From Chloroflexota bacterium (lineage in GTDB: Bacteria; Chloroflexota; Dehalococcoidia; Tepidiformales; Tepidiformaceae), in the NCBI GenBank assembly GCA_026710655.1, contig JAPOQN010000013.1:186001-250000 (forward strand): DNA of 64,000 bases, read 5' to 3'. How positions within the stretch are numbered: the stretch's first letter is position 1; each line of letters opens with the position of its first letter. Position numbers and translations under genes: made by a program. The notes under the pieces were generated by a model, which had not been told where the DNA came from, did no database searches, and worked only from the letters and a program-made list of their open reading frames with translations. This document shows positions 16,822 to 24,625 of the stretch, piece after piece.

Positions 16822-17490
16822 CTAACGTCCCTCGAACGGGTCCGTTGGTGGCTTGTCGTAGTCCAGGTACGGCGGCCACAGCGACTCCAGCTCTTGCCGG
16901 ATGGGGTCGCCCTCGGGCAGGTAGCGGTGGAACTGTGGCTCCACGTCGCGACGCTGCCAGCCGCCCTCGATCGTGTCCTCCTTGATCTTGTCCTGGAGGA
17001 GCATCAGGCCGGTCAACAGCGACTCCGGCCGTGGCGGGCAGCCCGGCACGTACACGTCCACCGGCAGCAGCACGTTCACTCCCGGGGTCACGCTGTAGGC
17101 GTAGGCGAAGGGGCCGCCCATGGTGGCGCAGCCGCCCATCGCGATCGCCCACTTCGGCTCCGGCATCTGCAGCCAGACACGCCGCACCGCGGGCGCCATC
17201 TTCCACGTCACCGTGCCCGGCACGATGAGCAGGTCCGCCTGCCGCGGCGAGGCCCGGAAGATCTCCGCCCCGAATCGCGCGATGTCGTAGCGCGGCATCG
17301 CCGTCGCGATCATCTCCATCGCGCAGCACGCCAGACCAAACATCGCCGGCCACAGCGACGAGCGCCGCGCCCAGTTCAGCACCTGGTCCACGCTCGTGAC
17401 GAGCACGTTCTGCTGCAGCTCCTCCTCCACGCTCGTGAAGTCGTGAAGCTGCAGCGTTTCGTAGACCTTGGTCGAATGTTCGGCGGGCAT
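16822..17490 (-). CDS. nuoB: NADH-quinone oxidoreductase subunit B homologue (orphan)
   Basis: A 222-aa NuoB/PSST-family iron-sulfur subunit that carries cluster N2 in complex I. The four ligands are visible: adjacent Cys-Cys in GLACCAMEM, Cys in MGGCATMGG, and Cys in [10 protein letters not shown]. The C-terminal tail after the PES motif is about 55 residues, longer than in many NuoB. No other nuo gene is in the window; the neighbours are a small zinc-ribbon gene and purF. A TAGGCT box at plus 17498-17503 lies 7 nt before the ATG, suggesting leaderless expression. Confidence 0.92.
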   Translation of the reverse strand: MPAEHSTKVYETLQLHDFTSVEEELQQNVLVTSVDQVLNWARRSSLWPAMFGLACCAMEMIATAMPRYDIARFGAEIFRASPRQADLLIVPGTVTWKMAPAVRRVWLQMPEPKWAIAMGGCATMGGPFAYAYSVTPGVNVLLPVDVYVPGCPPRPESLLTGLMLLQDKIKEDTIEGGWQRRDVEPQFHRYLPEGDPIRQELESLWPPYLDYDKPPTDPFEGR

Positions 17491-17523
17491 CGCGTTCAGC
17501 CTAAAGTGGCCTCGGGGCAGGCG

Positions 17524-17727
17524 CTAGCGCCGGCCCTGGTAGTACGCCCCGTCGTTGATCGGCTCATCGATGAACAGATCACCGTTGCGGATCTTCATGT
17601 TGTAGCCGCACTCCGGATTGGTGCACGCCCATGCCTTGTAGTGAATCGGCGCCCCCTGACTTCCGAAGTCCGAAAAGGGAACCAGATCGCCGTCGTCACA
17701 CCGACGGCAGCGCGGAAATTCGTCCAT
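17524..17727 (-). CDS. Small zinc-ribbon-like hypothetical protein
   Basis: A 67-aa protein with two cysteine pairs, Cys7-x2-Cys10 and Cys35-x4-Cys40 (AWACTNPECGYN), consistent with a zinc ribbon. It has no membrane segment and an acidic C-terminus. It lies 33 nt upstream of nuoB in the same direction but with its own spacing. No named family recognised; coding is supported by the Cys spacing and codon composition. Confidence 0.65.
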   Translation of the reverse strand: MDEFPRCRRCDDGDLVPFSDFGSQGAPIHYKAWACTNPECGYNMKIRNGDLFIDEPINDGAYYQGRR

Positions 17728-17821
17728 TCCTCCACCCCAGCCCTTGGTAGTCGCGGAATCCTACCAACCGCCCCTTTCTCCGGCAACGGCCGCCACCCCT
17801 GGGTCGATCTATCCCTGGCCG

Positions 17822-18136
17822 TTACCCGAGGATGAAAATCGTCCCCTCTCGTCGGATCCACTTGGGGTCCGGCTGCCCTGAGCCCCCGAGCGTACCGTCT
17901 GGCCTCAGGTATCGGTGGACCGTGACAACTCGCTCCCCGTTGGGGCCCAGGTAGTCCAGGATCTGACTTCGTGTCCCGCGCGGTTCCCCTGGCGGCAGTC
18001 GCTCGGGCTCTTTGTCCCGCCGGAACGCTGGCGCCGGGGTAAGATGTCCAGACTGGATCTGCGCGCCCAGGCCGTCCTCGGCGAAGATCTCCCGGAGACG
18101 TGCTGCAGATACCTTTCGACGGGGAGGCGCTGCCAT
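17822..18136 (-). CDS. Conserved hypothetical protein
   Basis: A 104-aa soluble protein with a basic N-terminus (MAAPPRRKVSAARLREIF) and a C-terminal core GERVVTVHRYLRPDGTLGGSGQPDPKWI. I recognise this core as a recurrent tail in short bacterial hypothetical proteins, but not a function. Its ATG (18134-18136) overlaps the ATG of the divergent gene at 18135 in a CATG tetranucleotide. No ribosome site precedes it, so leaderless translation is likely if this start is right. Confidence 0.6.
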   Translation of the reverse strand: MAAPPRRKVSAARLREIFAEDGLGAQIQSGHLTPAPAFRRDKEPERLPPGEPRGTRSQILDYLGPNGERVVTVHRYLRPDGTLGGSGQPDPKWIRREGTIFILG

Positions 18137-18380
18137 GAGCGACTACACGCTGGCTGATGTACGCGCAGAAGTCGAGCGGTACCTTGCCCGAGAGATCGAC
18201 GCTTCCGAACTGGAGTCCCGCCTTGTCCCGATGGTGTGGGACGAAGATGGGCCCCAGGACGTGCTTGACCTGGCCCACGAGGTCATCGGGCTTCGCTTTG
18301 AGCAGTCGGGAGGATTCTCCACCGAAGACCAGCTTCGGGAAGACCTCCGGAAGCTCGTCTTCCCGGCTGTCCTGCCATAG
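18135..18380 (+). CDS. Small conserved hypothetical protein
   Basis: An 81-aa acidic, largely helical protein (MSDYTLADVRAEVERYLAREID, then ESRLVPMVWDEDGPQDVLDLAHEVIGL). GGGGAGG lies 7 nt before the ATG, a strong start. It is divergent from the preceding gene, with the two start codons interleaved. The small size, acidity and head-to-head layout resemble regulatory or antitoxin-like proteins, but no family was recognised. Confidence 0.65.
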   Translation: MSDYTLADVRAEVERYLAREIDASELESRLVPMVWDEDGPQDVLDLAHEVIGLRFEQSGGFSTEDQLREDLRKLVFPAVLP

Positions 18381-18392
18381 CCCTGGCAGCCC

Positions 18393-18857
18393 CTAGGCTT
18401 TCGCCGGAGCCGTCCGCGCCGCCTCCTGCAGGTCCGCCAGCAGCAGTTCGAAGTCGTCCTCTGTGATCTCGCGCAGGTTGCCCTGGTAGGCCAGCGTCCA
18501 GTGCTCCCGCGGCCACCTCTGTGTCCACTCCATGCGGTCGTGGTAGGGCTCCGCGTCGAGCCAGTGGTCCTCGTCCAGCTCGACCAGCGGTTCCGTGTCG
18601 ACGCGGAAGGGGTAGATCTCGTCCGGCTTCTTGTTGCTCTGCCAGATGCGCGTGCTCTCCTCCACGATCGGCGAGGTGACCCGCACCGCCCCCGCAATCT
18701 GCTTCTTCCCCGTCACGTAGAACACGAGCCCGTCGCCCGGCTCGATGCGGTACACCATCTTGCTGCGCGTGCTCTTGAAGGCGTGCCGCGCGAACCCCAG
18801 CTCGCGCGTCTTCCCGAAGATCTCGGGCCCCTGCGTCACCATCCAGTACTTCGCCAC
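18393..18857 (-). CDS. EVE domain-containing protein
   Basis: A 154-aa PUA-like EVE domain protein, predicted to bind modified bases in DNA or RNA. It starts (GTG) as MAKYWMVTQGPEIFGKTRELGF, and GDGLVFYVTGKKQIAGAVRVTS and a late WTLAYQGNLREI segment match the family. The GTG at 18857 is supported by GGGAGGAG 7 nt upstream and by the near-universal AKYW start of the family. It converges on the gene ending at 18380. EVE proteins are often linked to restriction or RNA-modification systems, but none is seen here. Confidence 0.88.
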   Translation of the reverse strand: MAKYWMVTQGPEIFGKTRELGFARHAFKSTRSKMVYRIEPGDGLVFYVTGKKQIAGAVRVTSPIVEESTRIWQSNKKPDEIYPFRVDTEPLVELDEDHWLDAEPYHDRMEWTQRWPREHWTLAYQGNLREITEDDFELLLADLQEAARTAPAKA

Positions 18858-18892
18858 GGTGCTGCTCCTCCCGGTGCCTCTTCCTGATGCTC

Positions 18893-20002
18893 CTACTGTA
18901 GCTGCGGCGACCAGTCCCCGGCGTATCCCCGCACGAGGATGTCCTCCCCCAGCACCTCCACGCTGCGCTCGCGCAGGCGGAACGCGTCCGCCGCCCGCGT
19001 TACGCCCGCCCCGCCCACGGCCGCCACCCCGTCCCCGCCGATGATGCTCGGCGCGAGAAACGCCCAGACCTCGTCCACGTGCCCGCCCGCGAAGAGCGAC
19101 CCCAGCACCGCCCCGCCCCCCTCCGCCCAGATGGAGAGCACTCCCCGTTCCGCCAGCGCCGCCAGCAGTTGGTCGAGGTTCAACCCCTCTCCATCGCGCT
19201 CGCACTCGACCACCTGCGCCCCAGCCGCCGCGATCGCCGCCTTCCACTCCCCGCTCGCCTCGTGCGAGGTCGCCACCAGCGTCCGGCCCGGCTCCGAGAA
19301 CAGCTTGGCCTGCGGGGAGAGCCGCCCCCGCCCGTCCAGCACCACCCGCAACGGCTGACGCTCCGCCGGCTCGCCTCCCGGACGCGCGGTCAGCGATGGA
19401 TCGTCGGCCATCGCCGTGCCGCTCCCCACCAGGATCGCGTCGACCCACGCCCGTTGTTCGTGCGCCCGTTCCCGCGCCGCCTCGCCCGTGATCCACTGCG
19501 AGTCGCCCCCCGCCGCCGCGATGCGCCCGTCCAGCGTCGCCGCGAACTTCGCGATGACGTACGGCCGCCCCGTCTCGCGGTGTTTCAGGTAGGGCCGCAG
19601 CAGCGCCTCCGCCTCCGCCGCACCGTCCCCCACCTCCACCTCGACGCCCGCCTCCCGCAGCTGCTCCACCCCTCGACCCCGCACCCGCGGTTCCGCATCC
19701 AGAAGCGCCACCACCACCCGCTCCCCCCCCGCCTCGATGATCGCCTCCGCACACGGCCGCGTGCGCTTCCCCGGGAAGGGCGCGCACGGCTCGAGCGTCA
19801 CGTAGAGCGTCCCGCCACTTCCGCCTCCCGCCAGCGCGTGCGCCTCCGCGTGCGGACCCCCATCCGGCGCCGTCGCCCCCTCCCCCGCCACCCGACCCCC
19901 GCGCACCAGCACCGCCCCCACCCAGGGGTTCGGGCTCGTGCGCCCCCGCACCCCGCGCGCCGCCGCCAGCGCCCGCTGCATGAACGGTGAAGCCTCGGAC
20001 AT
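18893..20002 (-). CDS. ribD: Bifunctional diaminohydroxyphosphoribosylaminopyrimidine deaminase / 5-amino-6-(5-phosphoribosylamino)uracil reductase
   Basis: A 369-aa two-domain riboflavin-pathway enzyme. The N-terminal deaminase has the zinc motifs GPHAEAHAL (His-Ala-Glu) and LEPCAPFPGKRTRPC (two Cys). The C-terminal reductase has FAATLDGRIAAAGGDSQWITG and a late EGGGAVLGSL. The ATG at 20002 was chosen at the start of homology (FMQRALAAARGVRGRTSPNPWVGAV split as FMQRALAAA and SPNPWVGAV). No other rib gene or FMN riboswitch is adjacent. The next feature is tRNA-Arg, divergently placed. Confidence 0.95.
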   Translation of the reverse strand: MSEASPFMQRALAAARGVRGRTSPNPWVGAVLVRGGRVAGEGATAPDGGPHAEAHALAGGGSGGTLYVTLEPCAPFPGKRTRPCAEAIIEAGGERVVVALLDAEPRVRGRGVEQLREAGVEVEVGDGAAEAEALLRPYLKHRETGRPYVIAKFAATLDGRIAAAGGDSQWITGEAARERAHEQRAWVDAILVGSGTAMADDPSLTARPGGEPAERQPLRVVLDGRGRLSPQAKLFSEPGRTLVATSHEASGEWKAAIAAAGAQVVECERDGEGLNLDQLLAALAERGVLSIWAEGGGAVLGSLFAGGHVDEVWAFLAPSIIGGDGVAAVGGAGVTRAADAFRLRERSVEVLGEDILVRGYAGDWSPQLQ

Positions 20003-20069
20003 CACCCCCAGCTTAGCCGCCTCCCGCGCGCCCGGGCGCGTGAACAACGTCGTAGTAAGCTTGAAGCAC

Positions 20070-20145
20070 GCCTCCGTAGCTCAATGGATAGAGCACCTGG
20101 CTTCGGACCAGGGGGTTGTGGGTTCGACTCCTGCCGGGGGCGCCA
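20070..20145 (+). tRNA. tRNA-Arg (anticodon TCG), CCA encoded
   Basis: A complete cloverleaf. Acceptor GCCTCCG pairs with CGGGGGC (one T-G pair). The D-arm is GCTC-AATGGATA-GAGC. The anticodon stem CCTGG/CCAGG encloses loop CTTCGGA, giving anticodon TCG (Arg, CGA and related). The T-arm has loop TTCGACT. Discriminator G20142 is followed by an encoded CCA. Confidence 0.95.
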
Positions 20146-20169
20146 GCGAACCCCTCTGTCCTCCGCCCC

Positions 20170-20175
20170 TACAAT
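20170..20175 (+). promoter_or_regulatory. -10 box TACAAT of cofD (leaderless type)
   Basis: TACAAT ends 8 nt before the cofD ATG, with no Shine-Dalgarno between, which predicts transcription starting at or next to the start codon. No clear -35 hexamer is visible; the region upstream is the 3' end of tRNA-Arg. Confidence 0.6.
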
Positions 20176-20183
20176 GACCCCGC

Positions 20184-21101
20184 ATGGATACCGTGCTTGC
20201 CGGCGGCGTGGGCGCTGCCCGTTTCCTCCAGGGTCTGGTGCAGGTCGTCGACCCCGCCTCCGTCACCGTAATCTCCAACGTCGCCGACGATGTCGAGATG
20301 TTCGGACTGCACGTCTCCCCCGATACCGACATCGTCATCTACTCCCTCGCCGGGCTGATCAACCCCGAGACCGGCTGGGGGCTGGAAGGTGATACGTTCG
20401 ACGTCGTCGACGCGCTCCGCCGCTTCGGCTACGGACGCTGGTTCAATCTCGGCGACCGCGACCTCGCCACCGCCGTCCACCGCACCCGCCTCCTGCGCGA
20501 AGGCCGCCCCATGCACGAGATCGTCGCCGAGCTCACGGAGGCGTTCGGCGTGGCGGCGACCATCCTGCCCGTCACCAACGAGCGTGTCGCCACGCACGTG
20601 CTCACCGCCGAGGGGGAGCTCGACTTCCAGGACTACATGGTGCGGCTCGCCACCGTGCCCGATGTGACCGGCGTGCGCTTCGCCGGCGCCGGCGAGGCCG
20701 CCCCCGCCCCCGGCGTCCTCGAAGCCATCCGCGATGCGGACCGGCTCATCATCGCCCCCAGCAACCCCTTCGTCAGCATCGGCCCCATCCTCGCCGTCCC
20801 CGGCGTGCGCGAGGCCGTGACGGAGAGCCGCGCACGCCGCATCGCCATCAGCCCCATCGTCGGCGGCCAGGCGATCAAGGGCCCGGCGGCGAAGATGCTA
20901 GCCAGCCTCGGCCACGAAGTCTCCGCTGTCGGCGTCGCCGCCATCTACCGCGACTCCATCGACGTCATGGTCATCGACGAAGAGGATCGCGCCCTCGCCC
21001 CGGAAATCGAGGCCCTCGGCCTCGACTGCGCCGTCACCAACACCATGATGACTACCCCGGAACGCAAGGCCGCCCTCGCCTCATTCCTGACGGACCTCTA
21101 G
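20184..21101 (+). CDS. cofD: 2-phospho-L-lactate transferase (F420 biosynthesis)
   Basis: A 305-aa CofD/FbiA enzyme that joins the phospho-lactate-type unit to the deazaflavin Fo in coenzyme F420 synthesis. The start motif VLAGGVGAARFLQGL, the SNVADDVEMFGLHVSPDTD segment, LGDRDLATAV and SPIVGGQAIKGPA are all diagnostic. It follows tRNA-Arg and appears leaderless. No cofE, cofC or cofGH is in the window. Its presence implies that the organism makes and uses F420. Confidence 0.95.
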   Translation: MDTVLAGGVGAARFLQGLVQVVDPASVTVISNVADDVEMFGLHVSPDTDIVIYSLAGLINPETGWGLEGDTFDVVDALRRFGYGRWFNLGDRDLATAVHRTRLLREGRPMHEIVAELTEAFGVAATILPVTNERVATHVLTAEGELDFQDYMVRLATVPDVTGVRFAGAGEAAPAPGVLEAIRDADRLIIAPSNPFVSIGPILAVPGVREAVTESRARRIAISPIVGGQAIKGPAAKMLASLGHEVSAVGVAAIYRDSIDVMVIDEEDRALAPEIEALGLDCAVTNTMMTTPERKAALASFLTDL

Positions 21102-21112
21102 ATCCCTTGCCC

Positions 21113-21637
21113 TCACCGGGCAGCTCTCCAGTTCCGAATCAATACAACGGCGAAACTAGCTGCAACTAAGGCGCCGAGGATGGCCGCGATGCCCCAGGTC
21201 GAGAGGGGAAGGGTGGTCGGCTGCCCGAAGTTCGGCTGGGGTGGGAACCCTGTGCCCAACTCCCTGATGTCCTCCTCGGTGGCCAACAACACCGAGCAGT
21301 TCGCGACGCCGAACTCCTGCTCGTCGTGCGCGAGTAGGAAGATGTACTCCTGGCCCTCGATCAGTGTTACGTCGCACTCGGAGTGGTTCACGGTGTAGAC
21401 GGCGTACCGCGTGACGTACGGCTTACCCGTGAAGACGCGTAGCACTTCTATCTCGACGGTCCACGCCTGGCCGCCGCGGGGATACGACGTGCTGTCGAGC
21501 ACGCGCCCCACCCGTCCGTGAAGCACGGCTTCCACATCCTCCATGCCGCCACAGAAGCAGGCGCTCGCCTCCTTGGGCTGCAGAGCGGCGGGGAGCACGA
21601 GGGCGAGAACAAGGATCACCAATAGCACCGCGCGCAT
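21113..21637 (-). CDS. Secreted, membrane-anchored TIMP/netrin (NTR) domain-like protein
   Basis: A 174-aa exported protein. Residues 1-25 are a signal peptide (VILVLALVLPAALQ then ASA). Mature Cys27-x-Cys29 open an OB-like domain resembling tissue-inhibitor-of-metalloproteinase/NTR modules (AVLHGRVGRVL, WTVEIEVLRVFTG, EGQEYIFLLAH, two more Cys). The C-terminus has a membrane helix (WGIAAILGALVAASFAVVLI) and a basic end, so the domain faces outward. TAGCCT (plus 21644-21649) lies 6 nt before the ATG, pointing to a leaderless mRNA. Confidence 0.75.
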   Translation of the reverse strand: MRAVLLVILVLALVLPAALQPKEASACFCGGMEDVEAVLHGRVGRVLDSTSYPRGGQAWTVEIEVLRVFTGKPYVTRYAVYTVNHSECDVTLIEGQEYIFLLAHDEQEFGVANCSVLLATEEDIRELGTGFPPQPNFGQPTTLPLSTWGIAAILGALVAASFAVVLIRNWRAAR

Positions 21638-21685
21638 GGCCACAGGCTACGCCTCTGGCAAGTGGGTTTCCTGAACACAAACAGC

Positions 21686-22990
21686 CTAGAAGATTGGGTT
21701 GACGATGATCGCCTGCTCGCGCTCTGGACCCACCGAGATCAGGTCCACCGGTACCCCCAGCAGCGACTCCACCCGCCGGATGTACACCTGCGCCTCCGCC
21801 GGCAGGTCGTCGAAGTTTCGCACGCCCGAGGTCGGCTCGCTCCAGCCGGGAAGCTCCTCGTACACCGGCTTCGCCCGGCGCAACGCCGAAGGGCTCGCTG
21901 GCATCGTCTTCACCATCTCGCCGTCGATCTCGTAGGCCGTGCACAGCTTCAGCGCCGGCAGCCCGTCGAGTACGTCGAGGCGCGTCAGCGCCAGCGCCGA
22001 GAGCCCGTTGAACCCGACGGAGTAACGCGCCGCTACCGTATCGAGCCAGCCGATGCGTCGCGGACGGCCCGTCGTCGTGCCGTACTCGCCGCGGCCGAAC
22101 TCCTTGCCGTGGTCCCGCAGCTTGTCCGCCATCTCCCCGAACAGCTCCGTCGGGAACGGCCCGTTGCCGACGCGCGTGCAGTAGCTCTTGAACACGCCGA
22201 TCGCCCGCTGCACGTCCGTCGGCCCGATGCCCACGCCCAGGGTGGCCCCGCCCGCGGTGCTGCTCGGCACGCTCGACGTCACGTACTCGTACGTCCCGTG
22301 GTCGAGGTCCAGCAGCGAACCCTGTGCCCCTTCGAGCAACACGTACTCGCCCGAGTGCAGCGCCTCCACCACCAGCGCCTGCGTGTCCGCCACGAAGGGG
22401 CGCAGCCGCTGGCCGAATTCCTGGTACTGCTCGAAGCACTCGTCGAAATCGATCGGCTCGCCGCCGTAGACGCCCGTGATCACCGCGTTCTGGTAGTCCA
22501 CCACCGCCCGCATCCGGGCCAGCAGGTCCTCCGGCTCCAGCAGGTCGACAATACGGATGCCGCGCCGCGCCACCTTGTCGGTGAAGCACGGCCCGATGCC
22601 CTTGCCGGTGGTCCCGATGGCGTCCGCGCCGCGCCGCTCCTCGTCCAGCCGGTCGATGAGCCGGTGCCACGGCATTACCACCTGGGCGCGCGCGCTCACT
22701 GCCAGCTTGCTCGTGTCGATGCCCCGCGACTCCAGCTGCGAGATCTCGCCCAGCAGCACCTCGGGGTCGATGGCCACGCCGTTCCCGATGACGCACGTCT
22801 TTTCCGTATAGAAGATGCCCGCGGGCACCAGGTGCAGCTTGAACTCCCCGAGTTCGTTCACGATCGTATGCCCGGCGTTGTTCCCCGCCGAGTACCGCGC
22901 GACGACACGCGCCTTTCGGGCCAGCAGGTCGACGATCCGGCCCTTGCCTTCGTCGCCCCACTGCCCACCAACAACCACAACAGCAGGCAT
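21686..22990 (-). CDS. purA: Adenylosuccinate synthetase
   Basis: A 434-aa enzyme converting IMP, GTP and aspartate to adenylosuccinate. It starts VVVVGGQWGDEGKGRIVDLLA, the GTP-binding glycine loop, followed by GNNAGHTI with the catalytic His, IGTTGKGIGPCF and TTTGRPRRIGWLD. Length is normal. A TACACT -10-like box is on the minus strand at plus 23043-23048. It is monocistronic, between the NTR-like gene and the higBA pair. Confidence 0.97.
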   Translation of the reverse strand: MPAVVVVGGQWGDEGKGRIVDLLARKARVVARYSAGNNAGHTIVNELGEFKLHLVPAGIFYTEKTCVIGNGVAIDPEVLLGEISQLESRGIDTSKLAVSARAQVVMPWHRLIDRLDEERRGADAIGTTGKGIGPCFTDKVARRGIRIVDLLEPEDLLARMRAVVDYQNAVITGVYGGEPIDFDECFEQYQEFGQRLRPFVADTQALVVEALHSGEYVLLEGAQGSLLDLDHGTYEYVTSSVPSSTAGGATLGVGIGPTDVQRAIGVFKSYCTRVGNGPFPTELFGEMADKLRDHGKEFGRGEYGTTTGRPRRIGWLDTVAARYSVGFNGLSALALTRLDVLDGLPALKLCTAYEIDGEMVKTMPASPSALRRAKPVYEELPGWSEPTSGVRNFDDLPAEAQVYIRRVESLLGVPVDLISVGPEREQAIIVNPIF

Positions 22991-23091
22991 GGTGGACTCG
23001 CTCCGGGCGCTCCCTGCTATCGGGGAGCTGGCCCGTTCAGAAAGTGTACAGCCTCTCGTCTCCCGCGCGAGTGGTGGGCCTCCTGTCGCAA

Positions 23092-23460
23092 CTAGGCGAC
23101 AACCGGCTTGCGCAACAGAACATCGGCGGGAATCCCCAGATGCTCGTGCAGGGCTTGGGCCATGGGCATTGTGAGTGCGCGTTTCTCGGCGAGAACCTCG
23201 GCTACCACATCGGGGCTGCCGATCCAGGGCACGAGGTCCTGCTCGCTCAACCCTTCTTGATCCATGCGAAACTGGATGGCCGCGGCGGGACTCGGGTACC
23301 CGAGAGGGTCCCGCTTCTCCTCGTAGTGCTCGACCAGGTCGGCAAGCACGTCCAGTTCCTCGCCCTCGACCGTCCCTGCGCCGGCTTCCATGAGTTCGTC
23401 GATGCGAGCGAGGGCTGCCTTGTAGTCAGCCTCTGTGCGGATGGGCTTCACACTTGCCAT
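23092..23460 (-). CDS. higA: HigA-type antitoxin, HTH domain
   Basis: A 122-aa protein similar to HigA-family antitoxins of the COG5499 kind: an N-terminal acidic helical half (RTEADYKAALARIDELMEAGAGT, then LADLVEHYEEKRDPLGYP) and a C-terminal helix-turn-helix (GLSEQDLVPWIGSPDVVAEVLAEKRALTMPMAQALHEHLGI). It starts 2 nt after the toxin gene and is co-transcribed with it in toxin-first order, the normal HigBA layout. It probably represses its own promoter. Confidence 0.88.
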   Translation of the reverse strand: MASVKPIRTEADYKAALARIDELMEAGAGTVEGEELDVLADLVEHYEEKRDPLGYPSPAAAIQFRMDQEGLSEQDLVPWIGSPDVVAEVLAEKRALTMPMAQALHEHLGIPADVLLRKPVVA

Positions 23461-23462
23461 TC

Positions 23463-23756
23463 CTACACCTCCCGCACGTTTACGCGATCGTACTCGCTGT
23501 GCGTGCCCACGAACCGGACGTACACCACACGGTAGCGATAGTTGATCCTCACGACCAGCCGGTATTCGTTGCCCTTGATGTTGAAAACCACCCTGTTGTT
23601 GCCCACGAGGCTAGCCTTTGGGAACCTCGCCTTCACACTGGCCGGGTTGTCCCAGTCTCCTTGTCGGGCTTCCCGATACCAGGCGAGCAGCGGTCCCTCC
23701 GCATCCCGGTGATGCTCCCAGAACTCTCGCAGGGCCCTTCTTGAGATGACTCGCAA
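23463..23756 (-). CDS. higB: HigB-type mRNA interferase toxin
   Basis: A 97-aa RelE-superfamily toxin of the HigB type, a ribosome-dependent mRNA endonuclease. Typical blocks are ISRRALREFWEHHRDAEGPL, WYREAR, FPKASLVGNNRVVFNIKGN, YRLVVRINYRYRVVYVRFVGTHSEYD. The start is TTG (LRVISRR reads MRVISRR); an AAAGG tract lies only a few nt upstream. It is followed at 2 nt by higA. The complete blocks suggest an intact toxin. Confidence 0.9.
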   Translation of the reverse strand: MRVISRRALREFWEHHRDAEGPLLAWYREARQGDWDNPASVKARFPKASLVGNNRVVFNIKGNEYRLVVRINYRYRVVYVRFVGTHSEYDRVNVREV

Positions 23757-23868
23757 GACCTTTGTTCACCGAAACTGGATGCGCAGAGTATGGGCAGCGC
23801 CACATACCCCCGCAATCTTGACGCTCCACCGCTCGCATCCCCCGCCCCCAGCGCGGTAGAGTGCCGCC

Positions 23869-24090
23869 GTGGCTACCGTCGACATCCCAGCCCCCATGTC
23901 CGGTTCCGTGTTCGAGGTGCTGGTCAGCCCTGGTGCATCCGTGAGCGCGGGCCAGGAAGTCATCGTCCTGGAATCGATGAAGATGGAGATTCCCGTCGAG
24001 AGCCCCGAGGCTGGTACCGTCGCCGAGGTGCTCGTTGCTCCCGAGGAGACCGTCGAGGAAGGCCAGACGCTCGTGCGGGTCGAGTCCTAG
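23869..24090 (+). CDS. Free-standing biotinyl/lipoyl carrier domain protein
   Basis: A 73-aa protein that is nothing but a biotin-attachment barrel: IPAPMSGSVFEVLVSPGASV, the modified Lys in ESMKMEIPVES, then GTVAEVLVAPEETVEEGQTLV. E-S-M-K-M-E matches the biotinylation (AMKM-like) consensus. The GTG start has TAGAGT 6 nt upstream (23857-23862), so it looks leaderless. No carboxylase subunit is adjacent. The stop overlaps that of the convergent zinc-ribbon gene in CTAG. Confidence 0.85.
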   Translation: MATVDIPAPMSGSVFEVLVSPGASVSAGQEVIVLESMKMEIPVESPEAGTVAEVLVAPEETVEEGQTLVRVES

Positions 24091-24608
24091 CCCGCCTCCC
24101 CGGCCCCTCGCTCCTCCAGGAACCGCCCCCAGAGTTCGTCTCGTTTGCGCGATCCCCGCCGGTATCCCACCTGCCCGCAGATGAGCGGCCCGAAGAGCTG
24201 CGCCAGCAGGTACCCCCCGCCGATCAGCGCAAGGAAGGCGATCCCCAGCGCGATGCTCCGGCTGCCGACCAGGTCCGTCCCCCATACAACCAGCGCCACG
24301 AACACGCCCGCCGCGATCAGCAACCCGACCATCGCCCCCCCGTACACCCACCGCTCCTCCGTCCGCTTCTTCGCCCGGTAGACGATCAGCGCCTCCCGCG
24401 GCACCGACTCCACCGTCCCGCGCGCCGCCGTCTCCGTGCCGCAGTAGGGGCAGTGTTCGGTGTCGCTCGTCAGCCGTGCGAAGCAGAACCCGCAGAAGCG
24501 TCCCGAGTTCGGCACCTGCCGGTCCAGGATCTCGTCCATGCGGTCCTGCAGCCGCTGCACGTAGGGGTAGGGCGAGACGTACCCCGCGACCTCCTGCGTT
24601 TCCGCCAC
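24087..24608 (-). CDS. Membrane protein with N-terminal zinc ribbon, unknown function
   Basis: A 173-aa protein. An N-terminal helical segment (PYVQRLQDRMDEILDRQV) leads into a zinc ribbon with CGFC and CPYC knuckles (GRFCGFCFARLTSDTEHCPYCGTE split at the ribbon), followed by two membrane helices (VYGGAMVGLLIAAGVFVALV and SIALGIAFLALIGGGYLLAQ) and a basic/acidic tail. GTG 24608 has GGAGG 6 nt upstream. It is the second gene after the swivel-domain protein, 17 nt downstream, in the same direction. Function unknown. Confidence 0.7.
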   Translation of the reverse strand: MAETQEVAGYVSPYPYVQRLQDRMDEILDRQVPNSGRFCGFCFARLTSDTEHCPYCGTETAARGTVESVPREALIVYRAKKRTEERWVYGGAMVGLLIAAGVFVALVVWGTDLVGSRSIALGIAFLALIGGGYLLAQLFGPLICGQVGYRRGSRKRDELWGRFLEERGAGEAG

Positions 24609-24625
24609 GCGCTCCCTCCGGGCGG

